A DNA stretch of 18,635 bases from NCBI GenBank assembly GCA_964584135.1, contig CAZOYN010000017.1:1-18635 (forward strand), given 5' to 3'. The translations under genes and the position numbers were made by a program. This stretch comes from CAZOYN01 sp964584135 (lineage in GTDB: Bacteria; Patescibacteriota; Saccharimonadia; Saccharimonadales; UBA4665). The notes beneath the pieces were generated by a model. The model was given only the letters and a program-made list of their open reading frames with translations, was not told the origin of the DNA and searched no databases. This document shows, one piece after another, positions 6,918 through 13,889 of the stretch; the first letter of the stretch is position 1, and each line of letters begins with the position of its first letter.

Positions 6918-7152
6918 GGTGCTCCTCCAGGATCTGGTTTATCTTTTTATCGGCCATATCAGGGCCCAAGAACACTTCCAGTAAAGCTCGGGCGCCAATT
7001 GTAACAGATTCGGCGTCATCGTATTTGTAAAAGTCGTAATACAGCTCGCCGCTGTCCTTGCCCATAGTATCGGTAATAAGTTTGGCTAGCTTGGCGCGCA
7101 GAGGTTGGGTTTTATCTGCAGTGTCCATAGGTTTATACCAGTCATCATACAC
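6901..7152 (-). CDS. Small acidic hypothetical protein
   Basis: An 83-residue soluble protein (Asp/Glu/Lys/Tyr-rich, two or three predicted helices) that I do not recognise. The GTG at 7152 gives the full length; an ATG at 7128 would give 75 residues and neither has a good SD. A TAGATA lies 7 nt before the GTG, in line with leaderless starts elsewhere in the window, which slightly favours the longer form. The 3' end overlaps the start of the membrane protein gene by 17 nt and supplies its SD, so this is a real operon partner. Its intergenic region is shared with the divergent VOC gene. Confidence 0.6.
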   Translation of the reverse strand: MYDDWYKPMDTADKTQPLRAKLAKLITDTMGKDSGELYYDFYKYDDAESVTIGARALLEVFLGPDMADKKINQILEEHHGQET

Positions 7153-7182
7153 TACTCACTATCTAAAATCCGTGAACCGTAG

Positions 7183-7188
7183 TTTAAT
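7183..7188 (+). promoter_or_regulatory. Candidate -10 box (TTTAAT) for the VOC gene
   Basis: TTTAAT ends 6 nt before the ATG at 7195, where no SD exists. The spacing would put the transcription start at or beside the A of ATG. Confidence 0.35.
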
Positions 7189-7194
7189 AAAGAC

Positions 7195-7704
7195 ATGGAC
7201 GCACCTAACCCAAAGCACCAGAAGATCACACCATTTCTCTGGTTCGACAAAAATGCTGAAGAGGCTATGAATTTTTACACCTCAGTGTTTAAAGATTCAA
7301 AGATAGTCAGTATCCACCGCTACCCGGGCGGCTTCGCCGAAGGGCCGCTGGCCGGTATGGAGGGCAAGGTGCTAACCGGTATCTTTGAGATCCAGGGGCA
7401 GCAATTCATGGCTCTCGATGGCGGCCCAATATTCAAATTTAATGAATCAGTTTCGTTTTATGTGGCTTGCGAAGACCAGGCCGAAGTTGATTATTACTGG
7501 GAAAAGCTCTCCGCCGTACCGGAAGCTGAGCAATGTGGCTGGCTGAAAGACAAGTTCGGCTTATCATGGCAGATCATACCTAAAGAGATGGAAGCAATAC
7601 TGGGCGCCAGCGATAAGGATGGTGCTGCCCGAGCTATGCAGGCCATGCTCCAGATGAAGAAGATTGACCTCGCCGGTTTGCGCACAGCCTACGCTGGGGA
7701 CTGA
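7195..7704 (+). CDS. VOC-superfamily protein, PhnB/3-dmu-9_3-mt type
   Basis: A 169-residue protein of the glyoxalase/bleomycin-resistance fold. The opening ITPFLWFDKNAEEAMNFYTSVF, then GKVLTGIFEIQGQQFMALDGGP and the ending KDKFGLSWQIIP match the PhnB-like group often annotated as 3-demethylubiquinone-9 3-methyltransferase; that name is historical and methyl transfer is not implied. Such proteins are cytosolic and mostly uncharacterised. Length is typical. It is divergent from the 83-residue gene and alone on its strand until 7783. No SD precedes the ATG, so it may be translated from a leaderless mRNA. Confidence 0.88.
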   Translation: MDAPNPKHQKITPFLWFDKNAEEAMNFYTSVFKDSKIVSIHRYPGGFAEGPLAGMEGKVLTGIFEIQGQQFMALDGGPIFKFNESVSFYVACEDQAEVDYYWEKLSAVPEAEQCGWLKDKFGLSWQIIPKEMEAILGASDKDGAARAMQAMLQMKKIDLAGLRTAYAGD

Positions 7705-7730
7705 GCTAACGAGTTTGGCCATCTCAACTG

Positions 7731-7739
7731 TGCTATATT
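7731..7739 (+). promoter_or_regulatory. Extended -10 promoter (TGCTATATT)
   Basis: TGC followed by TATATT lies 43 bp before the anchored-protein gene at 7783. The TG extension compensates for the absent -35 element. The expected leader is about 37 nt and includes AAGGA ahead of the ATG. Confidence 0.5.
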
Positions 7740-7782
7740 GTAAGCATAAACACAATCCGTTAGCGGCTGAAAGGAAATAAAC

Positions 7783-8301
7783 ATGAAATTACAAAAACTA
7801 ACCCAGACAGGCCTAGCCCACTATATACTGCCCTTGGTCGTAGTGGTACTGGTAGGCATTGTCGGTGTAGCTGTATTACTTGGCAGCCATGCCGCTACAC
7901 TCCACTACTTGGGCTATAACAACAATACCTCTGTTGCCAACAATAATGGTACCAGCGTTTTCACCTCGCAAGATTACCTTGCAGGCATTGGCGCCCAGAA
8001 CGTATCTGACATAATCCCGGGAGCCAAGCTTATATACAACTATTTCCCCGGAAAAACCGCCTTTTCCTCGGTTTGTTACCAGGTGCGGGTCTATAACAGC
8101 CCTAAAGCGGCCACGCAAGTAACGTCAGCCAACATCACGTTTGTGGGGTTGGGCAACTCAAAGACCATGACCCTGCCCGTCGACAGCAATTACCATGAGG
8201 TCTGTGTGGCCTCAGGCAAGAGTTCACAGTTAGGCTACAACATCTGGAACCAGTCAGCCTTGGCCTATGTACTGGTCTACCAGGCCGTCACCTACTATTA
8301 A
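7783..8301 (+). CDS. Membrane-anchored extracytoplasmic protein, unknown function
   Basis: A 172-residue protein with a single N-terminal hydrophobic helix (about 15-38) and a short basic head, followed by an exported domain rich in Asn, Thr, Ser and Tyr. Two Cys residues in the exported part could form a disulfide. I do not recognise the family. AAGGA seven nt before the ATG supports the start. It begins a run of plus-strand genes for anchored or membrane proteins (7783-9733) and is separated from the next by an own promoter, so it is probably monocistronic. Confidence 0.75.
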   Translation: MKLQKLTQTGLAHYILPLVVVVLVGIVGVAVLLGSHAATLHYLGYNNNTSVANNNGTSVFTSQDYLAGIGAQNVSDIIPGAKLIYNYFPGKTAFSSVCYQVRVYNSPKAATQVTSANITFVGLGNSKTMTLPVDSNYHEVCVASGKSSQLGYNIWNQSALAYVLVYQAVTYY

Positions 8302-8327
8302 GGCCTCTGTCCACTAGCTGTCGGTTG

Positions 8328-8336
8328 TGGTATAGT
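8328..8336 (+). promoter_or_regulatory. Extended -10 promoter (TGGTATAGT)
   Basis: TGG followed by TATAGT lies about 48 bp before the 52-residue gene at 8384. The same extended -10 form occurs upstream of 7783. Probably drives the two-gene unit 8384-9072. Confidence 0.5.
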
Positions 8337-8383
8337 CGGTGTGCAAGCGGTCACGTACATTCTTATTAAAAGTAAGGGGTAAT

Positions 8384-8542
8384 ATGGACGAACAATCTTC
8401 ACAAAAACCATCTAAGGGCTATGGTAAGCACTCGGTCAAGTACTGGGTGGTGGTTTATCTGGTTCTGGCGGTAATTGTTTATGGGCTGGTCTACCTGCTC
8501 TTTATTCATAAAGGTAGCGCGGGTAAGGGACTCGGTTATTAA
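8384..8542 (+). CDS. 52-residue single-pass membrane protein
   Basis: The product has a short polar head, one strong membrane helix (about 20-42; VKYWVVVYLVLAVIVYGLVY region) and a Gly/Lys tail (HKGSAGKGLGY). I chose the ATG at 8384 because AAGGGG lies 4-5 nt before it; an in-frame extension to 8339 would start next to the promoter and lacks an SD. It is followed after 2 nt by the COG4315-like gene, so the two are one operon and the proteins probably act together at the membrane. Function unknown. Confidence 0.7.
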   Translation: MDEQSSQKPSKGYGKHSVKYWVVVYLVLAVIVYGLVYLLFIHKGSAGKGLGY

Positions 8543-8544
8543 TT

Positions 8545-9072
8545 ATGAAGAAAGTAATGCTAGGAATCCTGGCCGCGGTAATAGTTGTGGCTGGGGGTTA
8601 TGCAGTCTTTCACAAGACGTCAAAGCCAACCACGGCAACTTCTACGACTTCTAACGCACCAGCAGTTAATAATGCTGTTTTGATCACCAAAACAAATGCG
8701 AGTATTGGGCAGTACCTGGCAGATCCTAATAGCAACGCGCTCTACACCTACGGTGCTGATACGTCTGGCGTCAGCAACTGCAAGGGATCATGTCTCGCTA
8801 ATTGGCCCGCTTACCAAGATAAGGGCGCAACTACTAATTTGCCAGCAGGCGTCAGTACCATTACGCGCACTGACAACGGTCAAATCCAGTACACCTACAT
8901 GGGCATGCCGCTCTATTACTTTGCGAGTGACAGCCAAGGTCAAGTTACGGGTAATGGAGTTGAGAATTTCCAAGTGGCAAGACCCGCAGCCTCGACTTCC
9001 TCTCAGCCAAGCTCTACACCAGCTACTACCACTCCGTCAGGCAGTAGTTCATCTTCGGGTAACCCTTATTAG
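8545..9072 (+). CDS. COG4315-like secreted repeat protein (Lipoprotein_15 family)
   Basis: A 175-residue protein. An N-terminal membrane helix (about 4-22) without lipobox Cys is followed by a Thr/Ser/Ala linker, then one domain (about 47-147) with the family hallmarks: YLADPNSNALYTYGADTSG, SNCKGSCLANWPAY with its two Cys, and MGMPLYYFASDSQGQVTGNG. The C-terminus (about 148-175) is a low-complexity Ser/Thr/Pro tail. Proteins of this group are extracytoplasmic and of unknown function. It lies 2 nt after the 52-residue membrane protein gene and is likely co-translated. No terminator is visible before the next promoter at 9134. Confidence 0.88.
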   Translation: MKKVMLGILAAVIVVAGGYAVFHKTSKPTTATSTTSNAPAVNNAVLITKTNASIGQYLADPNSNALYTYGADTSGVSNCKGSCLANWPAYQDKGATTNLPAGVSTITRTDNGQIQYTYMGMPLYYFASDSQGQVTGNGVENFQVARPAASTSSQPSSTPATTTPSGSSSSSGNPY

Positions 9073-9133
9073 CATTTCTCGCTGCCGCCGTCCGCACCGA
9101 TAAGACGCCAAAGGCAAAAAAAGACAGGTGTTT

Positions 9134-9139
9134 TATACT
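9134..9139 (+). promoter_or_regulatory. Candidate -10 box (TATACT) for a leaderless mRNA
   Basis: TATACT ends 6 nt before the ATG at 9146, with no SD between. This would start transcription at the first base of the start codon. Confidence 0.5.
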
Positions 9140-9145
9140 TAGCTC

Positions 9146-9733
9146 ATGGACAGCCGAGTTGCTCGCTATCTTCTCCTTAGCCAAGTAAGCTTTTTTGCTT
9201 TTATAGGGATATGCATAGCGATTCTTCCAAAGTTCCTCTTTGAACATAACGAAGGAGGCTTAAGCAATTACGGCGTGCACCCGTCTACGGTAGTCCCCTT
9301 TAGTTTGGCATTTATCCTCTGCTGCGTGTTCCTTATCCAAGCCGCGCGGCTTGTGCCAATAATCTACAACCATTTCCGGCTGAGCCTACTGGCCTTGGCT
9401 AGCATTTCACTACTGGTTCTCATAACAACCTATCCGTATAAAATGAATGCCGTGTTTAATAATCTTCATATCGACACGGCCATTCTAATTGTTTGTTACC
9501 AAATGCTCACTGGTTTTTGGATGGCATTACTCGTATGTAAAGATAGGCTCAATGCCATAGCATTGGGCTGCCAGATAGTTGGCTTCTTGCTGGCAGCGCT
9601 TACTTTTCTTGGCAGAGTACATCTCCTGTTTGCGGCACAATTGCTCACCGGTTTGGCATTTGGCGTTATTTTGGTACGTACCGGGCGGGCGCTATCTGTC
9701 AACAACGACAACAAGCCATTGAATAATATTTAA
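9146..9733 (+). CDS. Six-helix membrane protein, unknown function
   Basis: A 195-residue integral membrane protein with about six helices (near 10-29, 48-66, 79-98, 107-130, 138-157, 160-178). The loop after helix 1 contains GGLSNYGVHP, a feature that recalls DUF998-like proteins, but the match is too weak to name it. No soluble domain or catalytic motif is seen. The gene starts directly after a TATACT box and is followed 21 nt later by the 426-residue regulator-like gene, whose promoter overlaps this gene's end. Confidence 0.7.
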   Translation: MDSRVARYLLLSQVSFFAFIGICIAILPKFLFEHNEGGLSNYGVHPSTVVPFSLAFILCCVFLIQAARLVPIIYNHFRLSLLALASISLLVLITTYPYKMNAVFNNLHIDTAILIVCYQMLTGFWMALLVCKDRLNAIALGCQIVGFLLAALTFLGRVHLLFAAQLLTGLAFGVILVRTGRALSVNNDNKPLNNI

Positions 9734-9747
9734 TATTATAGTATAAT
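9719..9747 (+). promoter_or_regulatory. Sigma70-type promoter, TTGAAT-17-TATAAT
   Basis: TTGAAT (9719-9724) and a perfect TATAAT (9742-9747) are 17 bp apart and end 7 nt before the ATG at 9755. The -35 lies inside the end of the preceding gene. There is no SD, so the mRNA is predicted to be leaderless. Confidence 0.65.
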
Positions 9748-9754
9748 ATGCGAA

Positions 9755-11035
9755 ATGTTGCATTCCGGTATTAATTTGGAACGGTCTGTTGGCCAGTTGG
9801 ATCTTGAGACTGCCCAGCGGCTGACTGACAGTGGCAGGGATACGTTGTTAACCCTGGCCACACCCATGGAGGAGGAATGGAATCAAGGCGTGTTAGAGCA
9901 TATTGCTGGCCTTCTCCTTGACCCGCCCATTGGCATACCGGCAGTTGGCCAACCTGCCTTCTCTACCGAACTGTACGTACGAAGAGGTGAAGGCCTGATG
10001 GAGAGCCGAATGGAGCCGGGTCTTGATGCCCGTGGCCGTCGGCATCTGATGACCCGCACTAAGCCTATTGAGGGGTGGTACCTGGCTCGCTCGCTGGCGG
10101 CTGACGTGGCCGAACTTGGCTTTGCTGAGCAAAAGCCAATCGCTGCCATCGGTGGTAGATATATGGATAACGTGGACGCGAGCAGCCCAACCCGTAACCG
10201 TTTGGACATCTACCAGGAGCTGGTCTCTGCCATTAAAAGGGGTCGGTCATCCACCAGACTTTCGGCTTTGGAAGCCGCTACCGGCATTACCAATGCCTCA
10301 GCTCATATTGACGACTTAGAGCTGCTGGGCATCGTTGACAGGACGGAGACTATACCAGAGAAAAGATACCGCGTGGTGGCTGGCGTTGCTGAAGACGAGG
10401 TTCAGCAAGTACTCGCGATCTCCAGGGGCCCTACAAAAGAACGGACGCTCAACCTTCGCCGTGTCGTCTATGAGTTGTGTGCAGCAACGGACCGTTCAGT
10501 CAACGAGATAGCGACGCAGATTGAGCGCCGCGGTCTTGAACAACAACTGTACCTGCCGACAGAAGACTCAAAAGAGCGGCGCAGCAGGATAATCGGAAAG
10601 CAGCTTGCCTGGCTAAAAGATATGGGCTTACTTGAACGGCTTGAAGGTGATGAAGATCCACGTAATCAATTACGCATTTGCGTCAGTGGCTTGCTGGTCG
10701 CAATCAAGTATCTACACATCTTGCAGGCGCACAGTCATGCCACTGAATCACAAATACGTGACAACGCCCGTGCTGCTGCGGTTTCTGATGAGCTTGCCAC
10801 ATATCTGGCGTATAGCGATTATGCGCTTGGCAAATTCAAAGTAGCATTCTCTGAAGCCGATAAAGAACAGATGATCGCACAGGTTGTGGAAGCAAAAGAT
10901 AGGCCGGTGACAGTGGCTGAAATCCACGACGCCATACAGGGCGTACTTTCTCCCCAGGTGATCCGTAAGCATCTGGCTGACAGTGACAGGTTTAGCGTTG
11001 TTGGCACTCTAGGCTCACAAAACCTCTACGCCTGA
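9755..11035 (+). CDS. Putative DNA-binding protein with three winged-helix-like units
   Basis: A 426-residue soluble protein that I cannot assign to a named family. By eye it has three winged-helix-like segments: about 147-208 (recognition region TRLSALEAATGITNASAHI and wing-like KRYRVV), about 232-297 (RSVNEIATQI then KQLAWLKDMGLLERL), and about 368-426 (VTVAEIHDAI then SPQVIRKHL). The first 140 residues are mixed and contain GIPAVGQPAF, possibly another DNA-binding or ligand part. The overall look is of a regulator, not a nuclease. A strong promoter abuts the ATG. Its last 21 bp overlap, in the opposite direction, a 56-residue Cys-rich gene. Confidence 0.65.
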   Translation: MLHSGINLERSVGQLDLETAQRLTDSGRDTLLTLATPMEEEWNQGVLEHIAGLLLDPPIGIPAVGQPAFSTELYVRRGEGLMESRMEPGLDARGRRHLMTRTKPIEGWYLARSLAADVAELGFAEQKPIAAIGGRYMDNVDASSPTRNRLDIYQELVSAIKRGRSSTRLSALEAATGITNASAHIDDLELLGIVDRTETIPEKRYRVVAGVAEDEVQQVLAISRGPTKERTLNLRRVVYELCAATDRSVNEIATQIERRGLEQQLYLPTEDSKERRSRIIGKQLAWLKDMGLLERLEGDEDPRNQLRICVSGLLVAIKYLHILQAHSHATESQIRDNARAAAVSDELATYLAYSDYALGKFKVAFSEADKEQMIAQVVEAKDRPVTVAEIHDAIQGVLSPQVIRKHLADSDRFSVVGTLGSQNLYA

Positions 11036-11185
11036 GTCGAAACTGCTACGTTCAACTGATGACTTTGTTATATCTAAGCTACAGCCATTATATGCTTTGC
11101 AAAAGGCCTCACACTGCTTAGCTATGTGTTCATCTTCATAGTGTAAGCCGCATTCAGGGCACTGATGTAAAATTTTATCAGTCAT
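11015..11185 (-). CDS. 56-residue Cys-rich mini-protein
   Basis: A short gene on the minus strand. The product begins MTDKILHQCPECGLHYEDE and has C9, C12, C25, C29 and C35 in CPECGLHY, KQCEAFCKAY and NGCSLDI. CPR and archaeal genomes carry small proteins with a closely similar pattern (C-x2-C-G-x-x-Y, then a C-x3-C helix and C-x-L-x-I-T); my recall of these is not backed by a search. It probably binds a metal. A TACAAT lies 6 nt before the ATG. Its 3' end overlaps the end of the 426-residue gene by 21 bp, convergently. Confidence 0.65.
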   Translation of the reverse strand: MTDKILHQCPECGLHYEDEHIAKQCEAFCKAYNGCSLDITKSSVERSSFDSGVEVL

Positions 11186-11191
11186 GTTTTT

Positions 11192-11197
11192 ATTGTA
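11192..11197 (-). promoter_or_regulatory. Candidate -10 box (TACAAT) for the Cys-rich gene
   Basis: On the minus strand TACAAT ends 6 nt before the ATG at 11185, without an SD. It is another instance of the tight box-to-start spacing. Nothing else is recognised in the gap to 11270. Confidence 0.45.
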
Positions 11198-11270
11198 ACC
11201 CAGACTCGAATCTCTATTTCCTGTACTTTATGAGCTTAGCTGAGGGTGGCGCTTAAGCTTTAGTTAGCTA

Positions 11271-12119
11271 CTAGCACTTAAATGTGCCGACATATTTTAC
11301 CATCGGGTCTATTTTTGCATTTAGGAAGGGTGGGACACTAGCATCTGCACCCGCAGTGACTTGGTATTCATCTTGGGTACAGCCAAAGGCTACCCACTTG
11401 TTAAGGTTGTTTAGGTAAGAGCCGCTTGCTTTGACGGTTACCGTAGAGGTCTGGCGTATACAAGCTATGCTCTGTGCGCCAACACCACTCGAATCAGTTG
11501 TTTCAGTGGGGGGCAAGAAGCCGTCCACGCTGTCAGTTACACCAGATGTATCAAGCGGATTGTTGACGCCGTAATAAGTAACCGGCAGCTGCATTTCGTT
11601 TTTGTTAATTGCCGCTAGTACTTTTGTGCCGCTGCCATCTACTCCGTGTAAATGGTCATTTACCGTATAGACCTTACTGGCAACAACTGGTGTGCAACCA
11701 GGCGCAGTGGTAGAATCAATGATTTGCGATTTTATGAGGACACTTTTAGCGCAGCCAGTATCTGGCACCCAGCCTTCCGCTGAGTCAGAGTAGTTACCAG
11801 TATCAGAAAGCACGTGCCAAATGTACTGCAGGCTGTATGGTACTAAGGTTTCTTGGGTCGTATAGGATAGATTACCGACACCAACGTAAAAACTATTGGG
11901 GTCAGTAGGATTCTGTTTAGGTGTGCAGGCAGTTTTACTAGCGGTGTCCAAAAGAACTGAAGGGTCGATTTGGTCAACGGCGCTATAGTCAATGGTAATA
12001 GTTGGCGCCGTTACCCCAGTGTCAATGGCTAGAGCCTGGCTGGCAGGCAGGGCTGCCGCTACTGTTATTAGTAAACCTGCTGTAAAAAGTCGGCTCAATC
12101 TCTTAATATTTATAATCAT
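11271..12119 (-). CDS. Secreted protein with signal peptide, unknown function
   Basis: A 282-residue protein with a clear Sec signal: basic start MIINIKRLSRLF, hydrophobic core and likely cleavage after PASQALA (about residue 32). The mature part is rich in Thr, Ser, Asp and Val, probably all-beta, and has six Cys residues, the last being the C-terminal residue, so disulfides or a cell-surface link are possible. No membrane anchor or family is recognised. AGAGGG seven nt before the ATG supports the start. It follows the 459-residue surface protein gene on the same strand but has its own promoter. Confidence 0.75.
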   Translation of the reverse strand: MIINIKRLSRLFTAGLLITVAAALPASQALAIDTGVTAPTITIDYSAVDQIDPSVLLDTASKTACTPKQNPTDPNSFYVGVGNLSYTTQETLVPYSLQYIWHVLSDTGNYSDSAEGWVPDTGCAKSVLIKSQIIDSTTAPGCTPVVASKVYTVNDHLHGVDGSGTKVLAAINKNEMQLPVTYYGVNNPLDTSGVTDSVDGFLPPTETTDSSGVGAQSIACIRQTSTVTVKASGSYLNNLNKWVAFGCTQDEYQVTAGADASVPPFLNAKIDPMVKYVGTFKC

Positions 12120-12180
12120 CTTGATACCCTCTCTTAGTGTTAACTAACGATGTTTTATGACCAATCGTACAAAAATAAGC

Positions 12181-12200
12181 TGTATAGCAGACTCAGTCTG
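12181..12200 (-). promoter_or_regulatory. Extended -10 promoter overlapping a 13-bp palindrome
   Basis: On the minus strand TGC-TATACA (box at 12181-12186) forms an extended -10 about 60 bp before the gene ending at 11271. The perfect palindrome CAGACT-G-AGTCTG (12188-12200) touches it, its last bases being the TG of the extension. This is where a repressor could block the polymerase. The repressor is unknown. Confidence 0.45.
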
Positions 12201-12248
12201 TAAGATTTTTAACAATCATCTGGAATTTTAGATTTAGCCAGTAGCGCT

Positions 12249-13628
12249 TTAGTATTGTTGCGACAGTTTCCGGTCGTTGGCAAGAGCAACCCCCGCCGCT
12301 GCCATAAACAGCAGCAGTTCTGAAGTTACCAGTAGCGGCGGAATCCCAGCCTCAAGGCGCCCGGCCTTAACTAGTAGCTTCAAGGGATTGGCTCCAGCTT
12401 TGGACTGATTCATCGTGTTGGTTACCTGGGGCTTGGGAAAGATAACCTGCCCGTAAGGCCTGGTTGCCAGAGGGGTTGTCGGGTTTTGCGGTCGTGCTGC
12501 TTGGCTAGTCGGTTGTGGTGGTTTCACTTTCGGCTGACTGGGCACAGTAGTCGGCTCCGCATTTGGCTTGCCTGAGCCGTCATCAACGCTCAAAACAACC
12601 AGGCGGTTCAAGCTTTGGGTGGCTGTAAGGTTCGTATCGGTTGGCTGCCCACCGGACTCAGTGGCCAGTCGCCAATCGGTGGGACGGATGGCCATAGCAT
12701 AATCGTAATTATTGTCGCATGACACTTCGACTGATGACTCTCCGTCCGGTATAGTCATGCCGCTAAACTTCGCTTTAACTTGCGATACAGGTACCCCGGT
12801 AATTGTATTGGAGCACGGCGCCTCGGCGAAACCAATCGACCAGGAATCGGCTGAGCCGGAGGTTTTTACTTCGGCAGTGCCGCTCATCTGTTCGGCATCA
12901 TAGTTAGCGACACGTACCCCGGCGCTTGACATGTCTTGGCTACGGATAACTTTCATGGTTGCATGGGTGTCGGGCGTTTCTGTCCAACCGGGCGGGAGGC
13001 CCACAATGGAGTGGCCATTTTCAGTCGCCAGGATGAAGTCGCCCCACGGGTAGGGCAGGGCTTGGCCGTTGGAGTTCGTGGCTTTATCGAAGGTAAAGGC
13101 AGGTAGTTGGTTGGGCAGGGGGCTGCCATTTAGGCTCGCGCAGCCCTTTATAGGACAGTCGGGAAAGACTATGCCTTGCTGATTATCATAAATTACCGGG
13201 TACCTGTGGTTGTTCGCCAGTTCGGCATAGGCGAATGCGTAAATTCCACCGCTGTCAAGGGGCTCGTAGGGTAGCAGGTGGCGGTCTTCAACCAATTCCA
13301 CGGCTCCACCGTCACCGAAGCCAGTAGTGTCCACCTTGAAGGTGACTTCTGGGGCTTCAGCGGCTCGTTCGTCCGGGTGAAGGCGGAAAACTTCCACGGC
13401 GCCAGTATTGTCTGATCCAGCAGCAGAGGAACCGAATCCATGCTCGAAGTTTGCCGTAGCACCGACATAGGCTGCAGGCAACGGATCAGCGTTGGCTGCA
13501 GCTGTAGTTGCTAAACCAGCCAATGAACCAGCTAATGCCAGAGCGGCTAAAGCCCTACCAGCCCAGCGTGTTTCTGTGGCGGGTGGGCTATTTATTGCTT
13601 CAGGTAAATTTTTTAACGTTGGCTCCAT
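12249..13628 (-). CDS. Cell-surface protein with N-terminal signal and C-terminal anchor
   Basis: A 459-residue protein. After a 22-residue polar head comes a signal/anchor helix (about 23-45; ALAALALAGSLAGLATTAAANA), then a large extracellular domain (about 46-345) with four or more Cys and an overall beta character. A Pro/Thr/Gln-rich linker (about 350-395) leads to a C-terminal membrane helix (about 430-450) and a short basic tail (NDRKLSQQY). This is the layout of an anchored surface protein; it is not LPXTG-sorted. No family recognised. No SD precedes the ATG; TATAAT lies 14 nt upstream. It shares strand with the secreted protein gene that follows. Confidence 0.75.
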   Translation of the reverse strand: MEPTLKNLPEAINSPPATETRWAGRALAALALAGSLAGLATTAAANADPLPAAYVGATANFEHGFGSSAAGSDNTGAVEVFRLHPDERAAEAPEVTFKVDTTGFGDGGAVELVEDRHLLPYEPLDSGGIYAFAYAELANNHRYPVIYDNQQGIVFPDCPIKGCASLNGSPLPNQLPAFTFDKATNSNGQALPYPWGDFILATENGHSIVGLPPGWTETPDTHATMKVIRSQDMSSAGVRVANYDAEQMSGTAEVKTSGSADSWSIGFAEAPCSNTITGVPVSQVKAKFSGMTIPDGESSVEVSCDNNYDYAMAIRPTDWRLATESGGQPTDTNLTATQSLNRLVVLSVDDGSGKPNAEPTTVPSQPKVKPPQPTSQAARPQNPTTPLATRPYGQVIFPKPQVTNTMNQSKAGANPLKLLVKAGRLEAGIPPLLVTSELLLFMAAAGVALANDRKLSQQY

Positions 13629-13642
13629 AGATCAATCAAGTA

Positions 13643-13648
13643 ATTATA
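13643..13648 (-). promoter_or_regulatory. Candidate -10 box (TATAAT) for the surface-protein gene
   Basis: A perfect TATAAT on the minus strand ends 14 nt before the ATG at 13628, predicting a leader of about 7 nt without SD. Confidence 0.45.
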
Positions 13649-13727
13649 AAATATTACAAGCTTTCTAGCGAGGTTATAATAATTATTCTTAATAGGCCAT
13701 AAATAGCACGGTTTACATGGAGTGTCT

Positions 13728-13769
13728 ATGAACAATTTAACAGATACAGAAAGGCTTGGCTGGGAGTGA
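13728..13769 (+). pseudogene. Possible 5' gene remnant cut at the island boundary
   Basis: An ATG with a good SD (GGAG, 7 nt spacing) opens a frame of only 13 codons, MNNLTDTERLGWE, that reads into the tRNA-derived repeat at 13757 and stops there. One reading is that a gene was cut off when the repeat arrived. It could equally be chance, as the frame is very short. Confidence 0.2.
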
Positions 13770-13791
13770 GGGATTCGAACCCCCGATCCTG
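13757..13791 (-). repeat. 35-bp tRNA-Gln 3'-end copy, candidate attachment site
   Basis: These 35 bp are identical to 16126-16160, which are the CCA end, acceptor 3' strand, whole T arm, variable region and start of the anticodon stem of tRNA-Gln. Identity begins exactly at the CCA and ends in the anticodon stem. The flanking bases do not supply the matching acceptor 5' strand or a Gln anticodon arm, so this is a fragment, not a tRNA gene. Such partial copies are typical scars of integration into a tRNA gene. Confidence 0.8.
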
Positions 13792-13889
13792 CCGGCGTTA
13801 CGTAAATCAGTCACGATAGCGCTAAACGACACCGTCACTCATTGCAACAATTTAATAATTATGATATTAATATAAAAATTAGTTTTTGG

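Noticed and set aside
8339..8383. Start of the 52-residue gene at 8339
   Set aside because: It lies too near the -10 box and has no SD, whereas AAGGGG precedes the ATG at 8384.
9085..9125. Terminator with A/T tract after the COG4315 gene
   Set aside because: The only possible stem (GCC-AAA-GGC) is too short to be stable before the A tract.
13757..13840. A second complete tRNA gene at the 13757 repeat
   Set aside because: The acceptor 5' strand matching ACTCCCA is absent and no consistent D and anticodon arms can be drawn from the flanking bases; only the 3' 35 bp are tRNA-like.
13842..13889. TTG start of the orphan island protein at 13842
   Set aside because: The 48 bp are AT-rich, contain a TATAAA box and encode a low-complexity segment; the GTG at 13890 is more plausible, though not proven.
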